A stretch of 64,000 nucleotides of DNA from Planctomycetia bacterium (lineage in GTDB: Bacteria > Planctomycetota > Phycisphaerae > UBA1845 > Fen-1342). Positions 17,377-26,249 of this stretch are shown one piece after another. Made by a program: the position numbers and the translations under genes. The first letter of the stretch is position 1. Each line of letters begins with the position of its first letter. The notes beneath the pieces were generated by a model. That model was not told where the DNA came from. It saw nothing but the letters and a program-made list of their open reading frames with translations, and did no database searches. Where the stretch lies: contig CP054190.1 of assembly GCA_015709575.1 (NCBI GenBank), forward strand, positions 868,001-932,000, in the 5' to 3' direction.

Positions 17377-18138
17377 ATGCACCCATCCAGCACCTCCGAC
17401 GCGCGCATCGAACGACACCCGCAAGCCCGTTTTCACCGCGTGATCCTGAAGATCAGCGGCGAAGGCTTCTGTCCGCCCGGCGGCTTCGGCGTTCACCGCG
17501 AGGAGCTGGACCGCGTCGCCCGCGAAATTGTCGATGTCCACCGACTCGGTGTGCAGACCGCCGTCGTCGTCGGCGGCGGCAATTTTCTCCGCGGCGCGAA
17601 CTTCGCCACCGAGATCGGCATCGACTCCGCCACGGCCGATTACATGGGCATGCTCGGAACCGTCATCAACGCCTTGGCGCTGCAGGAGGCGGTCGAGCGC
17701 CTCGGCGTGCCCACCCGCGTGCAGAGCGCCCTGATGATCTCGCGCGTCTGCGAGTCTTTCATCCGCCGCCGCTGCATTCGCCACCTCGAAAAGGGCCGCG
17801 TCGTCATCATGGCCGCCGGCACCGGCAACCCGCACGTCACGACCGACTCGTGCGCAGCGCTGCGGGCCGCCGAACTGGGCGCCGACGCGCTGCTCAAGGC
17901 CACCAAGGTGGACGGCGTCTACGACTCGGACCCGCGTCAGAACGCCGGTGCGAAGCTCTACGAGTCGCTCACCTTCGACCAGGTCATCAATCAGCGCCTC
18001 AAGGTGATGGACGTCAGCGCCATCGACGTCTGCCAGCAGCATCGCGTGCCGATCGTCGTCTTCAATCTCTTCAAGACCGGCACCATGCGCCGCGTCGCCC
18101 TCGGCGAGCGCGTCGGCACACACGTCGGCGAACCATGA
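17377..18138 (+). CDS. pyrH: uridylate kinase
   Basis: The protein has 253 residues from ATG 17377; ATG 17347 is in frame but gives an atypical leader. It is an amino-acid kinase fold with VILKISGEGF near the N-terminus (phosphate-binding Lys), AVVVGGGNFLRG, DYMGMLGTVINALALQ and ATKVDGVYDSDP, all diagnostic of bacterial UMP kinase. It makes UDP from UMP and ATP, works as a hexamer, and is usually feedback-inhibited by UTP. It is not next to tsf or frr here. Instead its stop overlaps a small phosphatase gene (ATGA at 18135-18138). It is divergent from pilB, with about 180 bases between starts. Confidence 0.94.
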   Translation: MHPSSTSDARIERHPQARFHRVILKISGEGFCPPGGFGVHREELDRVAREIVDVHRLGVQTAVVVGGGNFLRGANFATEIGIDSATADYMGMLGTVINALALQEAVERLGVPTRVQSALMISRVCESFIRRRCIRHLEKGRVVIMAAGTGNPHVTTDSCAALRAAELGADALLKATKVDGVYDSDPRQNAGAKLYESLTFDQVINQRLKVMDVSAIDVCQQHRVPIVVFNLFKTGTMRRVALGERVGTHVGEP

Positions 18139-18752
18139 CCGCCGCCGCGTCGCGCCCTCGTCGCCGCTGGCAGGATACGCGGCAGTGGTGGCTATGGCTC
18201 AGCGGGCTGGTCGGCAGCCGCTACGACCGCCTGCACAACTTCCACGTCGTCACTCCCGGTGTGCTGCTGCGCTGCGGCCAGCCGCACGTTCGCGACCTGG
18301 AGCGGATTGCGCGAGAACATGGTCTGCGGTCGGTCTTTGTGGCCCGCGGCGGCACGCGCCATCCGCTGCGTGGCCGCTGGTTCCGCCGGCAGCGCGCCTG
18401 GTGCGACGCCCACAATGTGCGCTTCTTTCACGAGCCGTTTTCGGACGCCGCCGCGCCGCCATCCGACATCTTCGAGCGGTTTCTGAACGTGGTTGCCGAT
18501 TCTGCCAATCGGCCCGTACTCGTGCACTGCGAGCAGGGCTGGCATCGCACGGGGGTGTTGTGCGCCGCTTACCGCATTGCGAATGAAGGCTGGTCGCTGG
18601 CCGCCGCCGTCGAGGAAATGGTGCGGCTGGGGTACGAGGCGGATCGGGCCAAGCGCCGGCCGCTGCTGGAGGCGCTGGAGCGCTGGGCGGCGTCGCGCGC
18701 GGCGGCCCTCCCACCTGCAACGGGCGCTGTCCCTTTCACCCCCACAGCGTGA
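18135..18752 (+). CDS. dual-specificity/tyrosine phosphatase-like protein
   Basis: The protein has 205 residues. The Cys-based phosphatase signature reads HCEQGWHRTGV (about residues 135-145), which fits HCxxGxxRT with the nucleophilic Cys and phosphate-binding Arg both present. The N-terminal part (LHNFHVVTPGVLLRCGQPHVRDLERI) matches the DSP and protein-tyrosine-phosphatase-like fold, in which an upstream Asp acts as general acid. The substrate could be phosphoprotein, phosphoinositide-like or nucleotide, and cannot be chosen here. It overlaps pyrH by four bases and lies 10 bases before crcB, so the three genes look like one operon. Confidence 0.85.
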   Translation: MTAAASRPRRRWQDTRQWWLWLSGLVGSRYDRLHNFHVVTPGVLLRCGQPHVRDLERIAREHGLRSVFVARGGTRHPLRGRWFRRQRAWCDAHNVRFFHEPFSDAAAPPSDIFERFLNVVADSANRPVLVHCEQGWHRTGVLCAAYRIANEGWSLAAAVEEMVRLGYEADRAKRRPLLEALERWAASRAAALPPATGAVPFTPTA

Positions 18753-18762
18753 TAATCCGGCC

Positions 18763-19164
18763 ATGTTCGCAAACGTCCTTTGCGTCGCCGTCGGCGGAGC
18801 GATCGGATCGGTCGCCCGTTACCTCCTGAGCCTCAGTCTGAATCCCGCCTCCGGCGGGCTGCCCATCGGAACGCTGGTCATCAACGTGGTCGGTTCGGTC
18901 GCGTTCGGCGCCATTGCGGGCCTGGCGGTCGAAAGCCGGCTGATCCCCGAGACGCTCCGAGTCGCGCTGCTGGCTGGCGTGCTGGGTGGGTTCACGACCT
19001 ACTCCACGTTCGCCCACGAATCATGGGCACTGGCCGCCGGCGGCGCCCCGCGACTTGCGCTGCTGTACGTCGTGGCAACCACGGTGCTGTGCATCGTCGG
19101 GGCGTGGGCGGCTTTTCAACTGGCTGCGGCCATCGCGCGATCCGGCGGTGGCGCTTCTGGATGA
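18763..19164 (+). CDS. crcB: fluoride ion channel
   Basis: The protein has 133 residues with four predicted membrane helices, the normal size of CrcB/Fluc. Diagnostic motifs are GGAIGSVARYLLS near the start, GTLVINVVGSVAFG (the conserved Asn), and GGFTTYSTFAHES (the sodium site and Phe-box region). It forms an antiparallel dimer that lets fluoride leak out of the cell. No fluoride riboswitch can fit in the 10-base gap upstream, so expression probably follows the pyrH transcript. It converges with the MFS gene, leaving 46 bases between stops. Confidence 0.94.
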   Translation: MFANVLCVAVGGAIGSVARYLLSLSLNPASGGLPIGTLVINVVGSVAFGAIAGLAVESRLIPETLRVALLAGVLGGFTTYSTFAHESWALAAGGAPRLALLYVVATTVLCIVGAWAAFQLAAAIARSGGGASG

Positions 19165-19210
19165 CGCCGATTCTCGCGAATCGGTGAGGGCGGATGCCAA
19201 TTGCGCTGCG

Positions 19211-20653
19211 TCAGCCGCGGGTGACGCCTGGCGCACGCAACCGCCACATCTCCCACGCGCTCCACGCGAATGCGGCCGCCGCCAGCGTAAACGGCCATAC
19301 AAACCCCCCGCTGGCGACATACAGCGCCATTCCAAGTCCCTGGGCGACAATGCCGCGCAGCCCGACCAGCGTGGTGTGGATCGAGACGTAGTGCGGTACC
19401 AGTTCCGCCCGTGGCGCAAACGCCACCGGTCCCAGCATCCACGCCACGTGCACGCCGGCCATGGCTGCCCCGAATGCCACGCTGGCGATCGAGAGCGACG
19501 CCGTTCCCGTGGTTGCGAGCAGCATCAGCGGATAGGCGCTGAGCATCGCGAAGGCCAGCGCCGCGGTCCGCACCGCCCCCAGTCGATCCAGCAGCCCGCC
19601 CATCGGCAGCGCCATCACGATCATCGCGATGTTCTGCATCACGAGCGTCGATCCGGCGTATTCGCCGTAGGTCAGCCCCAGGCGCGTTGTAGCGAGCACC
19701 GGCAGCAGCGCGTTGCAGATCATCCAGCCCAAGCCGTACATCATGAACGCCTGCTCATACTGCCGGAAACGCAGATCCTCGCGCAGAACCCGCCCCATGC
19801 TGCGCAGCGGCGCGGCCAGCGCCGTGATCGAATCGCGCAGCGTCGCGGCGGGGCGGGCGGCCGGCAGCTTCGACAGTCCGGCGGCGCGGATCAGGATCAA
19901 CATCCCCGCGAACTGTCCGGCGGCGGTGATGGGCATATAGATGCGGAAGGCGTCCGGGTCGTGCTCCAACCACAGTCCGGCGCTCATCCCCGCCGCCAGC
20001 GCCGCGCTCAGCGTGACGACGCTCAGCAGGGAGAAGACGCGGCCGCGCACGCTGTCGGGGTAGAAGCGTTTGAGCAACAGGCCGCTGAGCGGCAGCCAGG
20101 CCGAGTTTCCGACCGCCGCGACCAGGTGCAGCAGCCACAGCGACCAGAATCCGGTCGCCCAGGTGGTCATTCCCAGCGGGAATGTGCCTACCAGCCAGTA
20201 CCACAGGAAGAACCGCGACGGCGCCCGGCGCTGCAGCAGCTCGTTCCAGAAGATGGAGGCGGTCAGCAGCGTGGGCACGGCCGCGGTGATCAGCAGCGTC
20301 TGCCAGTCGCCGGCGTCGAATCGCCGACGTGCCAATACGGGCAGCATGGCGAGGACGCCCTGACCGACGCCGTACGCCGCCGTGAAGAGCACGTGCGCCG
20401 CGAGGATGGACCCGCGCAGTCGCGGCAGGACAATCGCAGCGCCCGCGACGTTCGTGCCGTCCTGCCCGCCGGGTTGAACTGACTGCCGCGCGCGATCTTC
20501 CGGACGTTCTGAAGCGGCCGGGGCGTGCTCGCCGTGCAGCGTGGAAACGGGGCCGGTTCCGTGCGCGTGGGCAGCCCCGCTCTCCGCGCGTGAGGGCTCG
20601 CAGCGCTCGCCGTGATTCGGCGGCACGGGATTCTCCACGGCAGGGGGGTGCAT
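19211..20653 (-). CDS. MFS transporter
   Basis: The protein has 480 residues from ATG 20653. A GTG at 20740 would lengthen it, and neither start has a clear ribosome site. The first 80 residues are hydrophilic and cytoplasmic (EHAPAASERPEDRARQS). About ten to twelve membrane helices follow in two halves, with the basic loop RFYPDSVRGRVFSLL typical of the major facilitator loop 2-3 and a second basic loop GGLLDRLGAVRTAAL. The substrate is unknown. The long N-terminal tail is unusual for MFS carriers. It lies downstream of the dockerin-tagged gene on the same strand with a gap of about 117 bases. Confidence 0.85.
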   Translation of the reverse strand: MHPPAVENPVPPNHGERCEPSRAESGAAHAHGTGPVSTLHGEHAPAASERPEDRARQSVQPGGQDGTNVAGAAIVLPRLRGSILAAHVLFTAAYGVGQGVLAMLPVLARRRFDAGDWQTLLITAAVPTLLTASIFWNELLQRRAPSRFFLWYWLVGTFPLGMTTWATGFWSLWLLHLVAAVGNSAWLPLSGLLLKRFYPDSVRGRVFSLLSVVTLSAALAAGMSAGLWLEHDPDAFRIYMPITAAGQFAGMLILIRAAGLSKLPAARPAATLRDSITALAAPLRSMGRVLREDLRFRQYEQAFMMYGLGWMICNALLPVLATTRLGLTYGEYAGSTLVMQNIAMIVMALPMGGLLDRLGAVRTAALAFAMLSAYPLMLLATTGTASLSIASVAFGAAMAGVHVAWMLGPVAFAPRAELVPHYVSIHTTLVGLRGIVAQGLGMALYVASGGFVWPFTLAAAAFAWSAWEMWRLRAPGVTRG

Positions 20654-20770
20654 CGGAAAATAGTACCGCCGTGCCGCGGGAGCGGGCAGCTCTCGGCGGC
20701 ACGGCGGTTCGATGCGTTCACCGGCGCTCTCCACGAGCACCGGACGACGCAGTAGCGGGCGGAATCAGGC

Positions 20771-22564
20771 TTACGGCGTCGGGGCGATCAGCGCGATGAA
20801 CGGATCGATGTCGAAGTTGTCGAACCGCGCATCGCTGTTCATGTCGCCGTGCTCCATCGGGCACGTCGGGTACAGGGCCAGGTAGGCCGGTCGGTTGACC
20901 AGCGCCAGCACGAACGGGTCGATGTCGAAGTTGTTCACGACGCCGTCGCAGTTCATGTCGCCTTTGAGGATGCCGGGAACACGGACCGCCATCGGCACGG
21001 TCTGCTGCGTGTGCGGCTTGAACAGGCCCAGCGTCGCGCTGCCGTTGACCGGCGGCCGATTGCACTCAAACCAGAAGTTGTACATCGTGCCCCAGCGGAG
21101 CGCGTTGCTGTTCGGGTTCTCGGCGAAGGTCTGCGGGCTTTGCCACCGCAGCTTGTTGCCCATCGTCGAGGTCCAGTCCGTGTTGTCGTAAGGCTCGCCG
21201 GAGTGATAGTTCACATCGTGGAAGCCGACGTTTTGCACCGTCGCGCCGGCCGGGATGTCGATTTCGAGGCTGCCGGCCGAGCGGTCGGAGTTCAGGTTAT
21301 AGATGGCGTAATCGTAGCGGTACCAGCCATTACCCATGTCGGTGACTTTGTGGGCGACGTGGAAGCGGCCTTCGGCCGGCACGGTCACGATGCTATCCAC
21401 CACCCGCGTGTCCACCTGGTTGACACCGAGGCCGTGTGCCCGCCACGCCATGATCGCCGGCAGACCCACCTGGGTGGTGCCCTGCAGCGTCATATTGTAG
21501 GACGCATCCACGGTCACGCGATGATACGAGGCGTTGTTCAGGCTGTTGCTGGCCTGGGCGTCGTCGCTGGCCACATACACGCCATCCACGAAGTACAGCG
21601 CGCCGGCATAGGTCGTCGGGCTCATGGCCGATTCGGCGATCTGCAAGCGCTTGAAGATCGAGTCGCCGGTGGTTCCGTTCGCGAGCGTGTGCGCACCGGT
21701 GAAGGCGTTGAGTTGCGCCCGGGCCTGCAGCCGCGACTGTCCGCCGTTGTAACCCGCACCGTACACGTCGAGGCAGCCGGCGCCGAGCAGCGCGCCGCCG
21801 ACGCCGTTGCAGGAGAAGCCGCAGCCGTTGCCCGCGGCCGCGCAGCAGGCCTGCTTGCAATGACCCTGACCGATCTGCACCAGCCGCCCGTTGTGCAGCC
21901 GGAAGGCGTTCATGGCCAGGCTGGGCGTGCCCTGGTGCGAGCCGCCCCACTTCAGATTCGCCAGGCCGATGTTGCAGGTGTCCGAGCCGAGCGCATACGC
22001 GCGAATGCCGCCGACGGCCGCGTACGACTGAATGCCGTTAATACGCGTATAGACCACGTCCGGCGCCTCGGCCGCGATGCCGCCCTCGACAGTCGCCGGG
22101 GTTGCGTCGAACGGCGTCACCGGGATCGGCTTGAGATTCAGTGCGAACTCTCCGCCGCGGCCATCTTTCGACGCGACGTGGATCAGGTAGGTCGCGCCTT
22201 CGTACATGTCCGAGTAGACGATGGACTGCGTGTCGCACTCGTCGTCGCCGGAGGCGATCTGACGACCGGAGCCGGGTGTCCCGTCCCAGATCGCCACGAC
22301 CGTGTCGATGCCCGAGTTACAGGTTTCAGTCATCAGGATGCCGTCATACGGCGCGATGAACTCGAACCACGTCCCGACGGACGCGATCGACTCGGCGGTG
22401 CCTTCGGCCGCCTTGGACTCAGCCAGGGTTGCGGTCGTGACCCCGCGCTCGACGAGCGATGGTTGTACATCCACGATGCGAGTGAACGGAGAGGCCAGGG
22501 CCAGCGCTGCGCCCGCGGCGCATGCGCTCAGGGCGGCAGCGCGCCGCCACGTGGACACGAACAT
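20771..22564 (-). CDS. large secreted protein with PPC-like domain and C-terminal dockerin-like pair
   Basis: The protein has 597 residues. A strong AAAGGAG lies upstream of ATG 22564. A signal peptide covers about 1-25. Residues about 55-145 resemble a bacterial pre-peptidase C-terminal (PPC-like) beta domain (GTWFEFIAPYDGILM, then DTVVAIWDG, then YLIHVASKD). The middle holds a Cys cluster (HCKQACCAAAGNGCGFSC) and a long beta-rich region of a type I recall only from planctomycete hypothetical proteins. The last 65 residues are two dockerin-like repeats (GDMNCDGVVNNFDIDPFV and GDMNSDARFDNFDIDPFI). It is probably extracytoplasmic and no catalytic motif was recognised. It is divergent from the haem-propeller gene, which ends in the same kind of tag. 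Confidence 0.85.
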   Translation of the reverse strand: MFVSTWRRAAALSACAAGAALALASPFTRIVDVQPSLVERGVTTATLAESKAAEGTAESIASVGTWFEFIAPYDGILMTETCNSGIDTVVAIWDGTPGSGRQIASGDDECDTQSIVYSDMYEGATYLIHVASKDGRGGEFALNLKPIPVTPFDATPATVEGGIAAEAPDVVYTRINGIQSYAAVGGIRAYALGSDTCNIGLANLKWGGSHQGTPSLAMNAFRLHNGRLVQIGQGHCKQACCAAAGNGCGFSCNGVGGALLGAGCLDVYGAGYNGGQSRLQARAQLNAFTGAHTLANGTTGDSIFKRLQIAESAMSPTTYAGALYFVDGVYVASDDAQASNSLNNASYHRVTVDASYNMTLQGTTQVGLPAIMAWRAHGLGVNQVDTRVVDSIVTVPAEGRFHVAHKVTDMGNGWYRYDYAIYNLNSDRSAGSLEIDIPAGATVQNVGFHDVNYHSGEPYDNTDWTSTMGNKLRWQSPQTFAENPNSNALRWGTMYNFWFECNRPPVNGSATLGLFKPHTQQTVPMAVRVPGILKGDMNCDGVVNNFDIDPFVLALVNRPAYLALYPTCPMEHGDMNSDARFDNFDIDPFIALIAPTP

Positions 22565-23032
22565 TGCGGACTCCTTTACCTACGCGGACAGGAATGGCGA
22601 GCACGAAACACGAAAACAAGAAGTTGCCACAGCGAGAAACCGTCGGCGGCGTCCGAAAATTCCCGCCGGACGCACCGGGCACGTCCCCGGGATCGAGCCG
22701 CGACTCGGATTTACCGTTACTTCCCGGGCCGTGCCGAGCTAGGCTATCAATATACCCGCCGAATACGCTCGATTTCGCATTTTTCGCGTTCGAATCGCGC
22801 GCCACCGCGGACTCGCGCTCCCGGCATCCGCGGGAAGCGCGGTGCGAGCAGGGCGTATCGGCGAGTATGGCCACGGACGGCCCCGTATGTGGATCGGGAG
22901 CACGGCGGGTGGGCGTCTGATACGAGAACGGCCGAATTCCGGCGAACATTTCTCCGGCGACGGCGTCTTCCCCTGCCGACGACGGTCCTCTGGACGACCG
23001 GCTCTATGCGACCCCCGCTCCGGGATCACCCC
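22565..23032. other. divergent intergenic region, 468 bases
   Basis: This is the shared upstream region of two divergent dockerin-tagged secreted proteins. An AT-rich patch near 22740-22755 (TATCAATATA) could hold a -10 box for either strand, but no matching -35 box was found at the right spacing. No small gene or RNA was recognised. Confidence 0.45.
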
Positions 23033-25780
23033 ATGCTTCATCTCCGCAATAGGCTCCGAACCGCCCGCCGCGCCGCCAGCGGCGGCCTGCTGATCTTGCT
23101 GGCGGCGGCAGGTGCTTCAGCCGCCTTCGCTCAAACCGGGTTCGTGCATTGGGAGTCGCCGCACGTCAGTCCCGTGGCCGTCAGTCCTGACGGCCTCACG
23201 CTGCTGGCCGTAAACACGGCCGATAACCGTGTGGAGATTTTTGACGTCAGCGGCCCGGTCCCGGTATGGGTGAAATCGGTGATGACGGGGCTGGATCCGG
23301 TCAGCGTGCGCCTGCGAACGTCGACCGAAGCCTGGGTCGTGAACCACGTGTCCGACACGATCAGCATCGTCGATATTCCCACCGGGCGGGTCGTGGCCAC
23401 GGTCGTGACCGGTGACGAACCGGCCGACGTGGCCTTCGCCGGCACGCCTCAGCGGGCATTTGTGACCGTGTCGCAGCTCAATCAGGTGCGCGTCTTCGAT
23501 CCCGCCAACCTCTCGGCGCCGCCCGCCATAGTAAACATCACCGGCGAAGACCCGCGCATGTTGGCCGTCAGCGCCGACGGCTCGCGGGTGTACGCGGCGA
23601 TCTTCGAATCCGCCAACGCGACGACCGCGATTCGCCAGCAGGACGTGGCCTCGCCGATCGGCCCGTACGGCGGCGTGAATCCGCCGCCCAACGCCGGCAA
23701 CTTCTTCAGCCCACCGCGTACTCCCGGCCTGCCGCCCGCGCCGCCGGTCGCGCACATCGTGCAGCGCGATGTGCTCGGGCGCTGGATGGATGACAATGGG
23801 CGCGATTGGTCGGCGTTGGTGACGTGGAATGTGCTGGATCGCGACGTGGCGGTGATCGACGCCAACACGCTGGGTGTCAGCTACGCGGGCGGGATGCTGT
23901 CAAGCGTGATGGCCTTGGGCGTCCGGCCCAACGGCGTCGTAACGGCGGTCGGACTGGACGCGACGAACAACATTCGCTTTGAGCCGAATCTGCAATCGAC
24001 TTTCGTACGCGTGAAGATGGGTTCGTTCGACCCGATCAACCCGTCGGCGGTCGGCACAGTCGACCTCAATCCGCATCTGACTTATGCCGTCCGCTCGATC
24101 CCGCAGTCGCAGCGCGATCAATCGATCGGCGACCCGCGCGGCGTCGTGTGGCACCCGATCAGCGGGCTGGGGTTTGTGACCGGTATGGGCTCGAACACGC
24201 TGATCGTGATCGATTCGAACGGTGCGCGGCTCAACCAGATTGAGGTGGGGCAGGGGCCGACCGGCGTCGCACTGACGCCCGATAGCGCACGGCTCTTCGT
24301 GGTCAACAAGTTTGATGCGAGCGTGTCGCAGATTGACGTATCGACCGAGACCGAGACCGCTCGCGTTGCATTTCATGATCCCACGCCGACGCCGATCCGG
24401 CTCGGCCGCCCGCTGCTCTACAACACGCGCGAATTCAGCGGATTGGGGCATGTGTCGTGCGCGTCGTGCCACATCGACGGCCGCACCGACCATCTCGGCT
24501 GGGACCTCGGCAACCCGGCCGGGCAGATGAAGGCGTTCAACCAGACCTGCCGCCAGCCGGTCTGCGATGACTGGCACCCGATGAAAGGCCCGATGGTGAC
24601 GCAGACGCTGCAGGGCATCATCGGCGTCGAGCCGCTGCACTGGCGCGGAGATCGTGAGGACCTGGCCGCGTTTGCACCGGCTTTCGTGGGGTTGATGGGG
24701 GCGGACCTGGAGCCGTCGCCGGCGGAGATGCAGGCCTTCGAGGACTTCATCGCGACGTTGCGCATCCCGCCCAACCCGAATCGCAATATTGACAATACGT
24801 TCCCTGCGTCGTTGCCGTCGTCGCTCGGCGGCGCCGGCAACCCGGCCGTCGGCGTGAATCTGTACAACACGCTGCCGGTTGTGGGGGGGGCGGCCTGCGT
24901 CGGCTGCCACGGCCCGGCCAACCAGAGCGGCAGCAACCGCACCATCGACGACCCGAACCTGCCGCTCGCTCCGCAGCCGCTGAAGATGGCCCAGCTCCGC
25001 AACATGCACGAAAAGACCGGCTGGGATCGCAACAGCCAGACCAGCAACCGCGGCTTCGGCTTCAACCATCACAGCGAGTTCGGCACGCTCGGCCAGTTGC
25101 TGTCGGTCGGCTTCGCGTTTGCACCGGGGGCGCAGGGGCAGCAGCAGCGCCGCGACATCGAGGCCCTGATGCTGTGCTTCTCGGTGGATACGCATGCCGG
25201 CGTCGGCCAGCAGGTTACCTTCAACGGCCCCAACAACAACGACGCGGCGGCCATCAATCGCCTGAACCTGTTCACGACCATCGCCAACGGCGGCGCAGTC
25301 GGCCTGGTCGCGTTCGGGCGCGTGGCGGGGGAGGATCGCGGATTCACGTACCTCAGCGCCGGCACGTTGCTCACGGATCGCATCGGACAGACCGTCACTG
25401 CGGCCGCGCTGCGCACCGGCGCTGCGCCCGGCAACGAGATCACGTTCATGCTGGTGCCCGCGGGAACTCAGCGGCGCATCGGCGTCGATCGCGATGCGGA
25501 CGGTTTCCTCGACGGCGACGAGCGCGACAGCGGCTCCGATCCGGCGCTGGCACAGAGCACGCCGGTCGCGGCGAACCGCGGAGATCTGAACTGCGACGGC
25601 GTCGTGAACAACTTTGACATTGATCCGTTCGTGCTGGCGCTGGTCAACCCGGGACAGTATGGAATTCAGTTCCCCGGCTGCTACGCGCAATACGCCGACG
25701 TCGATCTCGACGGCGCGGTGACGAACTTCGACATCGACGTGTTCGTGACGGATTGCCTGCTGGGAGAAAGCTGCCCGTAG
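23033..25780 (+). CDS. secreted beta-propeller protein with two haem-c motifs and dockerin-like pair
   Basis: The protein has 915 residues from ATG 23033. ATG 23006 is in frame but delays the signal peptide (RRAASGGLLILLAAAGASAAFAQ). Residues about 40-460 are YVTN/NHL-type propeller repeats (VSPDGLTLLAVNTADNRVEIF, then ISIVDIPTGRVVATVVTGDEP). Two covalent haem sites follow, CASCH at 476-480 and CVGCH at 622-626, with Met-rich segments nearby (NMHEKTGW). This suggests a di-haem cytochrome or MauG-like peroxidase region. An EF-hand-like segment (DRDADGFLDGDERDSGSD) and two dockerin-like repeats end the protein (NCDGVVNNFDIDPFV and DLDGAVTNFDIDVFV). It is probably a periplasmic or surface redox protein; the substrate is unknown. 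Confidence 0.88.
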   Translation: MLHLRNRLRTARRAASGGLLILLAAAGASAAFAQTGFVHWESPHVSPVAVSPDGLTLLAVNTADNRVEIFDVSGPVPVWVKSVMTGLDPVSVRLRTSTEAWVVNHVSDTISIVDIPTGRVVATVVTGDEPADVAFAGTPQRAFVTVSQLNQVRVFDPANLSAPPAIVNITGEDPRMLAVSADGSRVYAAIFESANATTAIRQQDVASPIGPYGGVNPPPNAGNFFSPPRTPGLPPAPPVAHIVQRDVLGRWMDDNGRDWSALVTWNVLDRDVAVIDANTLGVSYAGGMLSSVMALGVRPNGVVTAVGLDATNNIRFEPNLQSTFVRVKMGSFDPINPSAVGTVDLNPHLTYAVRSIPQSQRDQSIGDPRGVVWHPISGLGFVTGMGSNTLIVIDSNGARLNQIEVGQGPTGVALTPDSARLFVVNKFDASVSQIDVSTETETARVAFHDPTPTPIRLGRPLLYNTREFSGLGHVSCASCHIDGRTDHLGWDLGNPAGQMKAFNQTCRQPVCDDWHPMKGPMVTQTLQGIIGVEPLHWRGDREDLAAFAPAFVGLMGADLEPSPAEMQAFEDFIATLRIPPNPNRNIDNTFPASLPSSLGGAGNPAVGVNLYNTLPVVGGAACVGCHGPANQSGSNRTIDDPNLPLAPQPLKMAQLRNMHEKTGWDRNSQTSNRGFGFNHHSEFGTLGQLLSVGFAFAPGAQGQQQRRDIEALMLCFSVDTHAGVGQQVTFNGPNNNDAAAINRLNLFTTIANGGAVGLVAFGRVAGEDRGFTYLSAGTLLTDRIGQTVTAAALRTGAAPGNEITFMLVPAGTQRRIGVDRDADGFLDGDERDSGSDPALAQSTPVAANRGDLNCDGVVNNFDIDPFVLALVNPGQYGIQFPGCYAQYADVDLDGAVTNFDIDVFVTDCLLGESCP

Positions 25781-25796
25781 CCGCGCCGATCGCGGC
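25780..25796 (+). terminator. short hairpin after haem-propeller gene
   Basis: GCCGCG at 25780-25785 pairs with CGCGGC at 25791-25796 over a 5-base loop, starting at the last base of the stop codon. There is no T-tract, so termination is only likely. Confidence 0.35.
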
Positions 25797-26249
25797 GCAG
25801 GGGAGTGGCGCCGTGCGTGTATCTCGTGCGTGTGTCGGCCCACGCGCTTCCTCTGCCCCCGTGGGGCAGGATTGAATTACTCTCCACGGGTCATGCTCCG
25901 ACTGGTTGTCGCCGGCCTCGCTACGCCCGTGGGTCCATTCCTTCGTCCCGCCAGCGCGAAGGCGCGCGCCTGTGGGGGGAAAACCCATCGATTTCGCTCC
26001 GATGGTATGCCGCCCACGGCCCGTGCACCCGCACGAACCCGGCCCATCGCCGCATCGCGCCGCGATGCGAGGCGTCCCAGTCGGTGCGGATGCGCACGAA
26101 GCGTTCGATGTGGACGCCAGTATGATGGAAGGGCGCCGCGGAACCAGCCTCGCCGCCAGCGCTCGTCGTCCGAATCGGCCCCGGGAGCGCGTGCTTGTGT
26201 ACCAGGGCATAACGTCACAATCCCAGAGGCGCCGCGAAGGGCCAATTGC
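25797..26249. other. intergenic region, about 450 bases
   Basis: No gene, RNA or repeat could be supported. I looked for RNase P, SRP and tmRNA signatures and saw none. Promoter elements for the zinc-finger gene at 26250 are not obvious. Confidence 0.45.

Noticed and set aside
15399..18752. A 1117-residue plus-strand frame across pilT, pilB and pyrH
   Set aside because: Most of it is antisense to pilB or out of frame with pyrH. Only the last 205 residues (from 18135) are a real phosphatase-like gene.
18700..18762. Fluoride riboswitch ahead of crcB
   Set aside because: Only 10 bases separate crcB from the phosphatase gene and no riboswitch motif is visible.
20849..25780. A single 1643-residue open frame on the plus strand
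   Set aside because: Its first part is antisense to the dockerin-tagged gene at 20771-22564 and reads as Arg/His-rich noise typical of GC-rich DNA. Only the part from 23033 has a signal peptide, propeller repeats and haem motifs.
23900..25843. A 647-residue minus-strand frame opposite the haem-propeller gene
   Set aside because: It is an antisense shadow; the plus strand carries CxxCH motifs and dockerin-like repeats.
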